A DNA stretch of 35,448 nt from Candidatus Woesearchaeota archaeon (GTDB lineage: Archaea > Nanobdellota > Nanobdellia > Woesearchaeales > JAGWAF01), in contig JAGVYP010000031.1 in assembly GCA_018303205.1 (NCBI GenBank), positions 1-35,448 of the forward strand. Direction: 5' to 3'. This document shows positions 16,317-25,468 of the stretch, one piece after another (positions within the stretch are counted from its first letter, which is position 1; each line of letters starts with the position of its first letter). The translations under genes and the position numbers were made by a program. The notes beneath the pieces were generated by a model, which had not been told where the DNA came from, did not search any database, and was given only the letters and a program-made list of their open reading frames with translations.

Positions 16317-17579
16317 TTATTTTTTTCTATAGAACAAAATGTATACAAGAGCACAAAAAGCAAAAATGACAACGCTATAGATAAGCAATGCTTTGTATTT
16401 AGAAGCAAGCTCGTTATCTTTTGGGGGAAGAATGATTTCAGAAGCTTCCTCTTTTTTTTCTTCAGAGAGAATGGGAAGAATGGATTGTTCTTCTAGAATA
16501 CCGTCTTTATTTTTTTCGTTCTGATCTTCTTTACTTTTAGAGTCATCTTCAAGAACTTGAACACCTTCGTTGCTCAACAAAACAGTATTTCCTTGGGGCT
16601 TTTCTTCTTGGGATAACGTTTCTTGAACAGCACTCTTTTCTTTTTCTCGAGGAAGAGTGTGTAGGGTTAAGACAGTAGTATAATAATCCAGTCTTTCTCT
16701 TTCTTCAGTATCTGGACCAAATAAAACAAGTTGGTTATGATACTGATCCACAACCCAGAGATGACATTTTTGAAAATCATCTTCAAAAACAGCAAGTTCC
16801 TTAGGAAGAAGTATTTTGGTTATGCGATGAAGCATTTGCCCATCTGAAGAAAGATGAACGAGTTCATTATGGTTAGCGTCTGCCACCCAGAGACTTCCGT
16901 CAGAAGTGCAAAGAGCAATGTCTTGGGGATTGAAAAATCCAGATATTTTAAGGATTTCAGTGCCATCTGAAGTAAAACTGTATAAAGCGTCATCTTTGCT
17001 GTGCAATCCCCAAAGCACATCACGTTGAGAATCATAAGCAAGTTTCTTTAGGGCATATGATGTGCTGATGAGCTCTTTTCCTTTTTCATTGAGTTGGACT
17101 AAGCGATTATTTCCCGTATCCGCAATCCAGACATGACCTTTTGTGGTAACGACCAAATCTTGTGGAAGAACAAATCCTGAAATGCTCATCTCTTCTTTTC
17201 CTTCCTGATCAAGTTTAACAACCTGTTTTGCGTATGCTATCCATACTCCCTGATCAGATGATGCTGCCAAGGCTTGTGGTTGCCTATAAGATTGGCGATG
17301 AAAAGTACTGAGCAAATCACCATGAATCGTGTAATGATAAACTTTATTATTTTCCCTCTCTGCAATCCAAACCATCTTGTTAAGTGTAGCAGTAATACTT
17401 GTTGGCCCTCTGAGATTAGAAATTTGTGTTTCCCTACCAAACTCTTCATTAAGAAGAGAAACTTGGTCAAGCTTTGCGATCCAAACACTTTGCGCATGAA
17501 CAAGAGGGAAAAAAAGTGAAAAGAAGAGAAAAGAAGAAATGAAGAATGACAAAAAAGATTTTATTTTTTCTCGTTTCAT
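16317..17579 (-). CDS. NHL-repeat beta-propeller protein, signal peptide and C-terminal TM
   Basis: VWIADTGNNRLVQLNEKGKE, LWVADANHNELVHL; C-term YSVVIFAFCALVYILFYRKK. Confidence 0.85.
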   Translation of the reverse strand: MKREKIKSFLSFFISSFLFFSLFFPLVHAQSVWIAKLDQVSLLNEEFGRETQISNLRGPTSITATLNKMVWIAERENNKVYHYTIHGDLLSTFHRQSYRQPQALAASSDQGVWIAYAKQVVKLDQEGKEEMSISGFVLPQDLVVTTKGHVWIADTGNNRLVQLNEKGKELISTSYALKKLAYDSQRDVLWGLHSKDDALYSFTSDGTEILKISGFFNPQDIALCTSDGSLWVADANHNELVHLSSDGQMLHRITKILLPKELAVFEDDFQKCHLWVVDQYHNQLVLFGPDTEERERLDYYTTVLTLHTLPREKEKSAVQETLSQEEKPQGNTVLLSNEGVQVLEDDSKSKEDQNEKNKDGILEEQSILPILSEEKKEEASEIILPPKDNELASKYKALLIYSVVIFAFCALVYILFYRKK

Positions 17580-18766
17580 TTTTTCTTGATCACTCCGAGT
17601 AGAATAAAGAAAATAAGAAGGATAAAGAGAGCTGCTAAGCCAATCCAGTAAGGAGATAACGTGTTCCAGGAAAAAGAAGATGTATCTTTTTGCTGTGTTG
17701 GTAAAGAAGGAGCAAGAGAAGTATTGGTCCTATTTTCTTGTGCTTGTTCTTGTTTCTCTTCAGTTTTATCTTCAGGAGTTTCTTCAACATCTTTTTTTAA
17801 GGATGGACTCTTTTTTATGGACTCTTTTTTTGGTGAGGTTTGTTTGGGAGAGGGAACAACAAGAGGAACAAAAGAAGGTTGCACAACAGAGATATCTCCT
17901 GGATAAGGAATTTCATCTAGGGTTAGAATGATTTCTCCTGTTTTTTTAAATTGGTAAACCAGAGTGTCTGCAATAACCCAGAGTGTTGAGGTTGCAGGGT
18001 CATAACTTATTTTTTTAGGATTGGAAAGCACGATCTCATTGATAAGGTGTATTTCAGTGCCTTCTGCATCAAGGTATACAATTTTTCTGCTGTCTTTGTC
18101 TAATAAAAAAACTCCCCCGTCAGAAAGAGGTGCAAGATCGCTAATTCTTCTATAACGATCGATAACAAAGAGCGTTTCACCTTGAGCATTGACTCGTGTT
18201 AAGGACCGTGTTGTTTCATCTGCAATCCAGGCTCCATCATCAAGAGTAGGGGCAATCACATCTACATCTTTGAAAGGAAGTGAAAATTGTTTTTCTCCAG
18301 AGGAGTTCATTTTGGTAACTGCATCAGCATCTCCTACCCAAAATCCGTTTCTGGCTTCTTCTAGGATGCTAGGGATGCGAAATCTTTCCCAGCGTTGTTG
18401 TTCTTTTCCCTCCTGATTCAAATAAAGGATAAGACCATGGGAGCCATCAACGATAAGTACACCCTCTTGATAAGGTGCAAGATCAACGACACCTACAGCG
18501 ACAGGGATTTTGGTTATAATACGTGCTTGCGAATCATACGCAACGATCTGTTGTTCTCCTTTGTCTAAAACCCATGCTCCCCCCTCTCTTGTTGCAACAA
18601 TCTTATCTGGAAATGTAAGATGCCCATCTTTATACAATAATTTTCCTGTTGCGTCAAAAAGATAGCCATTTCCTTTTTGATAATCAATGATCCAAACATC
18701 TCCTGAGGAAGCAGAGACAAAAGGAAGGAAAAGAAAAAAAAGGAAGAAGAGTATTTTTTTGTTCAT
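17576..18766 (-). CDS. NHL-like beta-propeller protein, signal peptide and C-terminal TM
   Basis: N-term KKILFFLFFLFLPFVSA; repeated DGAWIADETTRSLTRVNAQGE-type units; C-term IGLAALFILLIFFILLGVIKKK. Overlaps the next gene by 4 nt. Confidence 0.85.
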   Translation of the reverse strand: MNKKILFFLFFLFLPFVSASSGDVWIIDYQKGNGYLFDATGKLLYKDGHLTFPDKIVATREGGAWVLDKGEQQIVAYDSQARIITKIPVAVGVVDLAPYQEGVLIVDGSHGLILYLNQEGKEQQRWERFRIPSILEEARNGFWVGDADAVTKMNSSGEKQFSLPFKDVDVIAPTLDDGAWIADETTRSLTRVNAQGETLFVIDRYRRISDLAPLSDGGVFLLDKDSRKIVYLDAEGTEIHLINEIVLSNPKKISYDPATSTLWVIADTLVYQFKKTGEIILTLDEIPYPGDISVVQPSFVPLVVPSPKQTSPKKESIKKSPSLKKDVEETPEDKTEEKQEQAQENRTNTSLAPSLPTQQKDTSSFSWNTLSPYWIGLAALFILLIFFILLGVIKKK

Positions 18767-18873
18767 AAAGAAGAGAAAAGAAAAGGTATTATAAAAAATG
18801 TTATGGTTATAGCTCTATAGAAAAGATTTGACAACCTAAAATATCACAAAAAAAAGATAAAAAAATAAGGAAA

Positions 18874-20226
18874 TTATTCCTTCTTCTTTCGCAGCATCAT
18901 TCCGCCAAGGAATGCAAGCACGAGCAAGATCAAGAAGGTAACAACCAAGACAGCAATGATTTCAGAGTTCTTATCTTCTTGTGCAACTGGCTGTTTTGTT
19001 ATGATTTCATTCATGACTTGTCTTTGCTCTGCTACTTGTTGTCGCAATTGAGTTACTTCTTCATTCATTTCTTCTTCAGCATAATCAGGAGCTGAAACAG
19101 GAGCTGATCTTGTTTCTTCCCTCGTTGTTTCCTCTGAAGGAGGTACTTGCTGGGGAGTACGTGTTTGAATACTACTCATGTCTCTGCGCTGTACTGCTGA
19201 TGAGCTTGCCCTCATGTCTTGGTAGGAAGTACTTGAAACAGAAGGCGCTGGAAGACTTGTGGGGATATAGGATGAAGAAGCTCCCAGATCAAGTGCGATA
19301 TCACTAATAGGCTGATCAAAAGTGATGACTAATTTTACTTTACCTTCCTTAGTAAGTCTCCAAAGATCTTCTTTGTCAACAACAAAAAGATCATTGGTTG
19401 CATGATCTACAAAAATCTCTTTGGGAACACCAATCTCAGAATTGATAATGTCATTCTCGAGATGTTGACCAAAAGGACTAAATTGCATAATCTTTCTATC
19501 AAGAGTATTGACAACCCAAAGATTTCCGTTGCTATCAAAAGCTGTTGCATACGGTTGACGTACTCCAAGAGTATAACTTTGAAGCACATAGCCTTGCATG
19601 GAGAATAATTTGACAACACTGTTGTCAGTGTCAGCTACAGCAATCATACCGGTAGGCTGGTAGATATCAATATCTTTTGGATTTTTGAAACCAGAGATGC
19701 GGTACAAGGGTTTTCCGAGAAGATCATATTTTACAAGGTCATATCTTCCTACAGCAACAAGAGTATCGTCTCTTTCACTATAGGAAACATAGCGTGGAAA
19801 TTGAATACCATCTACTCCTGTAATTTTAAAAATGACTCTTCCAAAACTGTCTAATTTTATTATAGCCTCTGCGTCAGCAACCCAGATGTTTCCATCTGCA
19901 TCTACTGTAGAATCTAAAGGCCATGAGAAGTCTGGATTATAAACAGATTCTGGTCCAACATGTACGGGAATGGTACCTGAAGGTGTCACAATAAGGAGTT
20001 CCTTATTTTCAGAAATGAGTACTATTGCATTTCCTGTATGAGGATCAACCGTTACGCTTGAAGGATTGTCCAAGTCTCGCACGACAAAATTTACCGTGCC
20101 TCCATCATTCAAGTTGGTAAGTTCTCCTTGAACTCCGCTTGTTGCCCAAAATGTTGCTTGCGCTATACTCGTAAGCATGAGCATCATGCTTATTAATGTA
20201 ATGAATAGTTTTTTCATAAGATTCAA
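18874..20226 (-). CDS. NHL-like beta-propeller protein, signal peptide and C-terminal TM
   Basis: DGNIWVADAEAIIKLDSFGRVI, GMIAVADTDNSVVKLFSMQG; C-term IIAVLVVTFLILLVLAFLGGMMLRKKKE. Confidence 0.85.
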   Translation of the reverse strand: MNLMKKLFITLISMMLMLTSIAQATFWATSGVQGELTNLNDGGTVNFVVRDLDNPSSVTVDPHTGNAIVLISENKELLIVTPSGTIPVHVGPESVYNPDFSWPLDSTVDADGNIWVADAEAIIKLDSFGRVIFKITGVDGIQFPRYVSYSERDDTLVAVGRYDLVKYDLLGKPLYRISGFKNPKDIDIYQPTGMIAVADTDNSVVKLFSMQGYVLQSYTLGVRQPYATAFDSNGNLWVVNTLDRKIMQFSPFGQHLENDIINSEIGVPKEIFVDHATNDLFVVDKEDLWRLTKEGKVKLVITFDQPISDIALDLGASSSYIPTSLPAPSVSSTSYQDMRASSSAVQRRDMSSIQTRTPQQVPPSEETTREETRSAPVSAPDYAEEEMNEEVTQLRQQVAEQRQVMNEIITKQPVAQEDKNSEIIAVLVVTFLILLVLAFLGGMMLRKKKE

Positions 20227-21653
20227 CCTCCTTGATAGGGTGCTACTGATTGTTTTTGCATTTCCTGAACACTAGGAATAGGAGATAAGGTTCTCAAGTC
20301 AATGAACGGTTCTTCGTAAGGAAGGAATCCTGCATAAAAACCAAGAGCCTCATAGCGTGATGCACATTCTGCCATAAAAACATGGGATCTTACCAATTGT
20401 TGGTAGGGCGAATATCTGAAGGGTTCTCTTCCTCTGCTGAGGAGTTGCTGACAATAGTTGAACAGTGCTGCAGAAACACTATCTTGAGGAGTATGGAGTG
20501 GATAAGGATTTATACGATAATCATATGCTTTAAATACAGCGAGATTTGCAGGACTTCTCATATATTCTCGTAAAGAACTTCTCAGTACACCTTTATCCCC
20601 TCCTGTATCTGACTCAGTGATGGTTACAGGTTCAAAAAGAGGAGTTGATACTCTGCTCGGTATTTGTGGCCTTGATAAATCTTTTACTGTAGGAAAATAA
20701 GTGTTAGAAACTGCTGAGTTTTTACTAAAATCAAAAGCGATATCACGAGGATAAAAAAATCCTGCCATATTATGGACCATTACACCTCCATCAACAGTAT
20801 ATCTTTTAAGTGTTCCCCGATCATTGGTTGAGGTAGCTAGCCATAAATGCCCCTGTTGGGGGTCAATAGCAATAGCATGAGGATAGTCTATTCCTTCTGA
20901 GATGGTTTTGAACAAAACTCCGCGCTCATCTATAAAGTGAACTTGTCTATTGAGCTGGTCAAGTACTGCAATTCCTCCAAAAGGAATATTGAGTGCGATT
21001 TGTTTTGGGCTTCGCACAGGCGTTCTGCTTAACACTTTGCCATCAGGAGCTAAGCGTAAAATTTCAGAATGCCATACGTTTGCAATCCAGATTTCTCCTG
21101 TGACAGGATCTACTTGAATATCTTCTGCCCTATTCACCATGCCTCGAAATTCTTGGACGACAGTACCTGCTTGATCGAGTTGGTAAATCTTGTCTCTTCC
21201 TCCTATCCAGATATCACCATTGACAGGATTAACATCAACAGAGAGAGGGAAGCTCAATTCTGTTTTCCAGAGCACAATCGCATCAGGAGTTACTCGTGCA
21301 ACCTCATTCCTTCCTTGGTCAATGACAATAGCTGAATCATCTAGAGGGTCAATAGCAATCTTGGTTACTGCACTAAATCCTTCCATGACAAATTCTTCGT
21401 CCATAGAAGAAGGATCAAGACGATGCAATGTTTGACTTGCCAAGTCTGCAACCCATACTCTTCCGTGAGTGTCAACAGCAACAGCGTAAGGTCTTCGCAC
21501 ATCCATATTTCTTCCTAAGTACTGCACTCCTGTATCATCTACAAAAAACTTAGCTACTCCCCTGTAAGAATCTGCTACCCAAACTGCATAGTTTGCAGAG
21601 ACAGGGACTACCAAAAGGAGAGAGAGAATGAATAAGACCATCCATAAACGCAT
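20223..21653 (-). CDS. NHL-repeat beta-propeller protein, secreted, no obvious C-terminal TM
   Basis: VWVADSYRGVAKFFVDDTG, GRVWVADLASQTLHRLD, GEIWIANVWHSEILRLAPDGK; 4-nt overlap with the next gene. Confidence 0.85.
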   Translation of the reverse strand: MRLWMVLFILSLLLVVPVSANYAVWVADSYRGVAKFFVDDTGVQYLGRNMDVRRPYAVAVDTHGRVWVADLASQTLHRLDPSSMDEEFVMEGFSAVTKIAIDPLDDSAIVIDQGRNEVARVTPDAIVLWKTELSFPLSVDVNPVNGDIWIGGRDKIYQLDQAGTVVQEFRGMVNRAEDIQVDPVTGEIWIANVWHSEILRLAPDGKVLSRTPVRSPKQIALNIPFGGIAVLDQLNRQVHFIDERGVLFKTISEGIDYPHAIAIDPQQGHLWLATSTNDRGTLKRYTVDGGVMVHNMAGFFYPRDIAFDFSKNSAVSNTYFPTVKDLSRPQIPSRVSTPLFEPVTITESDTGGDKGVLRSSLREYMRSPANLAVFKAYDYRINPYPLHTPQDSVSAALFNYCQQLLSRGREPFRYSPYQQLVRSHVFMAECASRYEALGFYAGFLPYEEPFIDLRTLSPIPSVQEMQKQSVAPYQGG

Positions 21654-21804
21654 GATGCACCTCTTTTTCTGAACCCCTGTCTAGCCTTATACTTCTTCCA
21701 GGATTAGCATATATAAATCTTTTGGTTACTCCTGACGAGGAAAAAAAGAAGAGGTTTTCTGTAAAGAATAAGAGAGCTGAATATCAGTTAAATTAGGTAT
21801 GAGC

Positions 21805-21901
21805 ACTCCTGCCTTGGAGTATTGCCAAAAAAACAGCCGATTCATGCAGTTCGATTTTGGCAAGAGTTGCGATGGAACGAGCAGTAAGCCTCCGTGACGA
21901 C
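21805..21901 (-). repeat. 97-nt structured repeat element, copy 3 (most diverged)
   Basis: Reverse complement GTCGTCACGGAGGCTTACTGCTC...CTGCATGAATCGG...CTCCAAGGCAGGAGT; ungapped relative to the other copies. Confidence 0.75.
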
Positions 21902-22024
21902 CTACTATAAAAAAAGAAGAGAAAAATAAAAAGGTAAAATAAACATAAAAAATTTTGAAGAGGATAACAAAAAAGAAAAAATTTGTCTAAAGAATAGTTT
22001 TGGATGTTCAGATCAGTTTCTTTT

Positions 22025-22224
22025 GTCAAAAACCACCAATCATAGATTGATGGCATGTCGCGACATGCCACTATCAAAAGTGGTTCATCAAAAATCGGTA
22101 AGATTTTTGAGTGTGCTCAAAAATGCATTGCATTTTTGACATTTGAGCATGCTCAAAAATTTTTCACTGTGTATAGTCCATTGGCTTCCTGCTACTAGTC
22201 AGAGACTAGTGGAAAATTTTTGAC
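22025..22224. repeat. Hairpin-rich TIR element, copy 2 (expanded centre)
   Basis: GTCAAAAACCACCAATCATAGATTGATGG...ACTAGTCAGAGACTAGTGGAAAATTTTTGAC, with additional TTTTTGAG..GCTCAAAAA units. Confidence 0.85.
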
Positions 22225-22839
22225 ATTTTCAAGCCAGGTTTTAATCTGTGAATACATAAAGTCATACCCTGCCTTATTAGGATGCACACCATCTTCTAAA
22301 AATAAGGTATACTTTCGCTTATGCATTTTCTTAAACATGTCTAAAAATAAAACTTTTTCTTTGGAACAGCATTCTTTGACGATCTTATTGAAAAATGCAA
22401 CTCTTTTATTCGTGAAAGAAGTTTCTTCATAAGGTAGTGTTCTTGTTTCGTCAACAGGAGGAAGACCTATACACCCTAATTGAGCAGGGTAACTTTTCGC
22501 CTTTTTGAGAAGTGTTCTCATATTTTTTCTAAAAGTTTCTTCTTTCATTCTTGGATTTTTCTGTTCTGGCATGCCGTCCCATTTACAATCATTACTTCCC
22601 ATAGCGATAAGAATGATATACTGATCTGAAGGTCTTTTTAGTTTGATCCTTGCTTTGCATTCAATATCAAAACGTTGAAGAAGGTCTTGGGAAGTATTTC
22701 CAGGAATGCCGAGATTATATACTGCATGATATTTATCTTTTGCTTCAAAAAATTCTTTAAGCCTACCACACCATCCATAAGAAGGAGTTTCTCCTCTTCC
22801 AAAAGTAATGCTATCTCCAAAGCAGAGGATTCCAAACAT
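22195..22839 (-). CDS. SGNH/GDSL hydrolase
   Basis: ILCFGDSITFGRGE (block I), GIPGNTSQD, AMGSNDCKWDG, DGVHPNKAGYDF (block V). Confidence 0.9.
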   Translation of the reverse strand: MFGILCFGDSITFGRGETPSYGWCGRLKEFFEAKDKYHAVYNLGIPGNTSQDLLQRFDIECKARIKLKRPSDQYIILIAMGSNDCKWDGMPEQKNPRMKEETFRKNMRTLLKKAKSYPAQLGCIGLPPVDETRTLPYEETSFTNKRVAFFNKIVKECCSKEKVLFLDMFKKMHKRKYTLFLEDGVHPNKAGYDFMYSQIKTWLENVKNFPLVSD

Positions 22840-22905
22840 GAAGAAAATAAAACATTTCCCTTAATAAAACTTGCTAGCAAGGTGTTAAAAAGAGATAAGA
22901 CAAAA

Positions 22906-23763
22906 TTACAGAAAAAAATAAAGCAGATTTCCTGTCCAGAGTGTGAGAAGAAGTGTAATGAGAAATGCGGGAACAAAAGGCATGCCTTCTTTGATAGTTA
23001 CCTTTTTTATTTTTCCTTTACGCGCGTATTGTTGTAAGAGTGTAAGATCTTCTTTGCTGAGTCCTGTCTTGGTTTTACTCACAATAATCTTGTTACTTAT
23101 TTTGATATCTTCTTTGATCCAGTCTCCTTCAGTAAGTTTTGAAGGATGTACTATTTTATAGAAACAAAGCGCATCCAGTGTGATCATAAAAACATAAAGA
23201 TACGTACTGGAAATCACCAGGAAAGCTAGGAGAAGAAGAGCAACAGGGGTTTTGCTCCAGAAGGAGAAGAGGAGAAGAATAACGCTAATGATCAGTGCAA
23301 GGATTCTGAAAAAAACAATTTTTTTCTGAGAAAGAGCATGTTTGAAAAAGGTTAGAAAAGATTTTCCTTTTTTTACTGCTGCTAGGAAGCTCCACAATAG
23401 ACCGTAGATACTTCCTACTGCAAGAAGGTTGATAAGAAAGCTGAGCATGATTTGGTCATCGTTGAGATTAACACCTAATAAAGAGCCGAGCGCCATGAGC
23501 ACTTTGCTATCCCCTCCACCCCATTGTCCGAGATAAAAAAAGAGTGCGCCAAGAGCAAAGAAGAGAACAAAACCTGCAACTCCTTCAAAGAAGTAATGCC
23601 AATCAGTAGTGACAAGAGAGTACAAACAACGTAATCCAAGGCCAAGGATCATCATGCCATAAGAAAGATAATCAGGAACTTCTCTTGTCTTGAAATCTGT
23701 AATTGAACCCAGGAAGAGCATGATAAAAGCTAAGCTGAGCATGAGAATCGTGAATGGTTCCAT
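22906..23763 (-). CDS. A24-family prepilin/preflagellin peptidase
   Basis: TDFKTREVPDYLSY and GGGDSKVLMALGSLLG (GxGD) with multiple TM segments. Confidence 0.85.
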   Translation of the reverse strand: MEPFTILMLSLAFIMLFLGSITDFKTREVPDYLSYGMMILGLGLRCLYSLVTTDWHYFFEGVAGFVLFFALGALFFYLGQWGGGDSKVLMALGSLLGVNLNDDQIMLSFLINLLAVGSIYGLLWSFLAAVKKGKSFLTFFKHALSQKKIVFFRILALIISVILLLFSFWSKTPVALLLLAFLVISSTYLYVFMITLDALCFYKIVHPSKLTEGDWIKEDIKISNKIIVSKTKTGLSKEDLTLLQQYARKGKIKKVTIKEGMPFVPAFLITLLLTLWTGNLLYFFL

Positions 23764-23825
23764 GAAAAAATATCTTTATCTTAAGTATATAAGCTTTGTC
23801 GAATAAGATTTTGTTGAAATGTTCC

Positions 23826-24043
23826 TCAGTCTTTTTGGGAAGTGGTAAGCCTTGTTTTTTGGCCAGTGACCATATCTATACTGTATAAATCAAGAGTAGT
23901 AGAAGTTTCTCTTGCGTCCAATAATTTATTTCCTTGCTTATACCAAGCTAATCCGTTAGTGTCAAAATTAGAGTCAGATCCTCCAGGAATTAAGTGTTTG
24001 ATCTGTTCCATCTCAGTCCATAGAATAGAAATGTTAATATACT
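23826..24043 (-). pseudogene. Remnant of a TolB-like beta-propeller gene
   Basis: ILWTEMEQIKHLIPGGSDSNFDTNGLAWYKQGNKLLDARETSTTLDLYSIDMVTGQKTRLTT resembles isolated propeller blades. Confidence 0.45.
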
Positions 24044-24071
24044 AGTTGATTCGTTTTTAGAGCAGAGAGGT

Positions 24072-25460
24072 TTGATAGCAACGACAAAACAGAAGTATAT
24101 CCTTTTATTTGTACTTTTCAGTATTGTATTGATTTCTGTGAATGCTGCATCCTCTGTAAAGACAACTTCTTCTATAATTAAAACGATTTCATCTCCTACA
24201 GTGTCTCCAATTCTGAAAACAACATCCACCCCATCATATTCGCTTCCGCCCTATACAGCTCCTCCTGGCTCTCCTCATGCAAAGAAGGCATTGACTAGAA
24301 AACAAATTTCTATGACTCCTGCTGTCACAACTCCGCCAATGTCATTTATTGTTCCTCCCTGTTTACAATATATTTCAGGAGACTGTGATGGAGATTGCTT
24401 TGTAACGATATTAGATGCGTATCTCGCTTCGCAAGTTGCAGCAGGTCTTGCAACTTTGGATGAGATGCAGTTCAGAGCGTGTAATGTAGAAGGCATTTTA
24501 GGTGGCCCTGATGTTCCGGGCGCTCAAATATCTGTGGCAGATTCTTTAGTAATTGCACAGTTCGTTTCCGGTTTATTGTCTTCAATACAGAGCATTGTTG
24601 AAGCACCCATTTTCTTTCAACACTGGGAATTTCTAGGTCCTTGGCCTAATGGAACAGGTATAAATGTTTCCATTATTAAAATGAATACTGATGGTAGCAA
24701 TCAAGTTTCAATAAAAAATGATGATTGGACAAGCTATTATGATTTTACAATATCTCCCGACGGATCAAAGATAGCATATACTTACTATGGACCTTATAAT
24801 GCTACTGATAATGCATCACATATTTATGTAATGGATTCTGATGGTCAAAACGATGTCCAAATAACCTTTGGCAATAATATATATGATTATGCTCCAACAT
24901 GGTCTCCGAATGGAACAAGAATCGCATATGGCTCAAATAAAGACGGACGTTATGAAATTTATACGATGAACATCGACGGAAGCAATGATGTTAGAGTAAC
25001 AAATAGTGTCGACGACGAAGACTGGCCAACGTGGTCCCCCCGTGAAAACAAAATAATGTACGAATTAGATCCTGCAGGAGATTGGGATCATACTCAAATA
25101 TTTACAGTGAATCCTGATGGCACGAATGTGATACAATTAACAAATAGCAGTCTTGACAATGAATGGTCTAGCTGGAGTCCAGATGGAAGCAGAATTCTTT
25201 TTACATTGAGAAACTTGACTTCAGGAGGTTTTGTATACATTATGGATTCTGATGGTAGTAATCCACGCCTCATTGCTCCCTCTATTTCACCAGTTACATC
25301 TGGTCTTTACATAGGAGATGAATTTTGGGGAAGAAATGGACTCATATATTTTGGCGGCGACTTTGCAAATATGTATAGCATTGATGAATTTGGAAATAAT
25401 CTTTTGCAATATACAAATGATACTCTCCCATCCATACTAAACTGGTGGCCAACACAATAA
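24072..25460 (+). CDS. Secreted dockerin-like + TolB/PD40 beta-propeller protein
   Basis: Signal peptide KYILLFVLFSIVLISVNA; GDCDGDCFVTILDAYLAS...ISVADSLVIAQFVSG; repeated SPDGSKIAYT/SPNGTRIAYGS/SPDGSRILFT. Confidence 0.85.
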   Translation: MIATTKQKYILLFVLFSIVLISVNAASSVKTTSSIIKTISSPTVSPILKTTSTPSYSLPPYTAPPGSPHAKKALTRKQISMTPAVTTPPMSFIVPPCLQYISGDCDGDCFVTILDAYLASQVAAGLATLDEMQFRACNVEGILGGPDVPGAQISVADSLVIAQFVSGLLSSIQSIVEAPIFFQHWEFLGPWPNGTGINVSIIKMNTDGSNQVSIKNDDWTSYYDFTISPDGSKIAYTYYGPYNATDNASHIYVMDSDGQNDVQITFGNNIYDYAPTWSPNGTRIAYGSNKDGRYEIYTMNIDGSNDVRVTNSVDDEDWPTWSPRENKIMYELDPAGDWDHTQIFTVNPDGTNVIQLTNSSLDNEWSSWSPDGSRILFTLRNLTSGGFVYIMDSDGSNPRLIAPSISPVTSGLYIGDEFWGRNGLIYFGGDFANMYSIDEFGNNLLQYTNDTLPSILNWWPTQ

Positions 25461-25468
25461 TTGAGTTC

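Noticed and set aside
21793-22077. 94-aa minus-strand ORF
   Set aside because: Composed of the 97-nt repeat, AT-rich spacer and the TIR element; better explained as repeats.
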